DNA of 6,572 nt from an uncultured Eubacteriaceae bacterium (GTDB lineage: Bacteria > Bacillota > Clostridia > Lachnospirales > CAG-274), in NCBI GenBank assembly GCA_946534775.1, contig CAMNCZ010000062.1:1-6572 (forward strand). Reading direction: 5' to 3'. Position numbers and translations under genes: made by a program. Every line of letters begins with the position of its first letter. The first letter of the stretch is position 1. Below the pieces are notes generated by a model. The model was not told the origin of the DNA. It did no database searches and saw only the letters and a list, made by a program, of their open reading frames with translations. Shown one piece after another: positions 6,559-6,572 of the stretch.

Positions 6559-6572
6559 ATTTATGGTTTTTA

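Overview
The window reads as a piece of chromosome from a low-to-mid GC Firmicute, most likely a member of the Clostridia. The evidence is the gene order gdpP-rplI-dnaB, which is the Firmicute yybT-rplI-dnaC block, together with strong AGGAGG-type ribosome binding sites and frequent ATA isoleucine codons. I cannot place it to genus. No RNA gene, insertion sequence, phage gene, CRISPR array or defence system is visible.

Layout on the + strand: an imperfect palindrome (8-45) lies upstream of a small acidic lipoprotein (93-653). A monofunctional prephenate dehydratase follows after 22 bases (pheA, 676-1506). Next comes a 38-base gap with a possible promoter, a 103-residue helical protein of uncertain family (1545-1856), a c-di-AMP phosphodiesterase of the GdpP type (1893-3605), ribosomal protein bL9 (3602-4045) and the replicative helicase DnaB (4048-5484). 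The last three are packed with a 4-base overlap and a 2-base gap, so they are almost certainly one operon. A perfect 14-bp hairpin (5488-5525) ends it. On the - strand, converging on the same hairpin, is a two-helix membrane protein of unknown function (5529-6545).

How the genes fit together: GdpP degrades the second messenger c-di-AMP, bL9 is a large-subunit ribosomal protein and DnaB unwinds the replication fork, so the operon joins signalling, translation and replication as in other Firmicutes. PheA makes phenylpyruvate for phenylalanine and has no obvious link to its neighbours.

The points most worth a second look are changes inside otherwise normal proteins. PheA has Glu in place of Arg in its TRF active-site motif and Val in place of Glu in its ESRP phenylalanine-binding motif. 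GdpP lacks the two N-terminal membrane helices usual in the family and starts at its PAS domain behind a strong ribosome binding site. I do not see a convincing new biological system here; most of the window is ordinary core genome.
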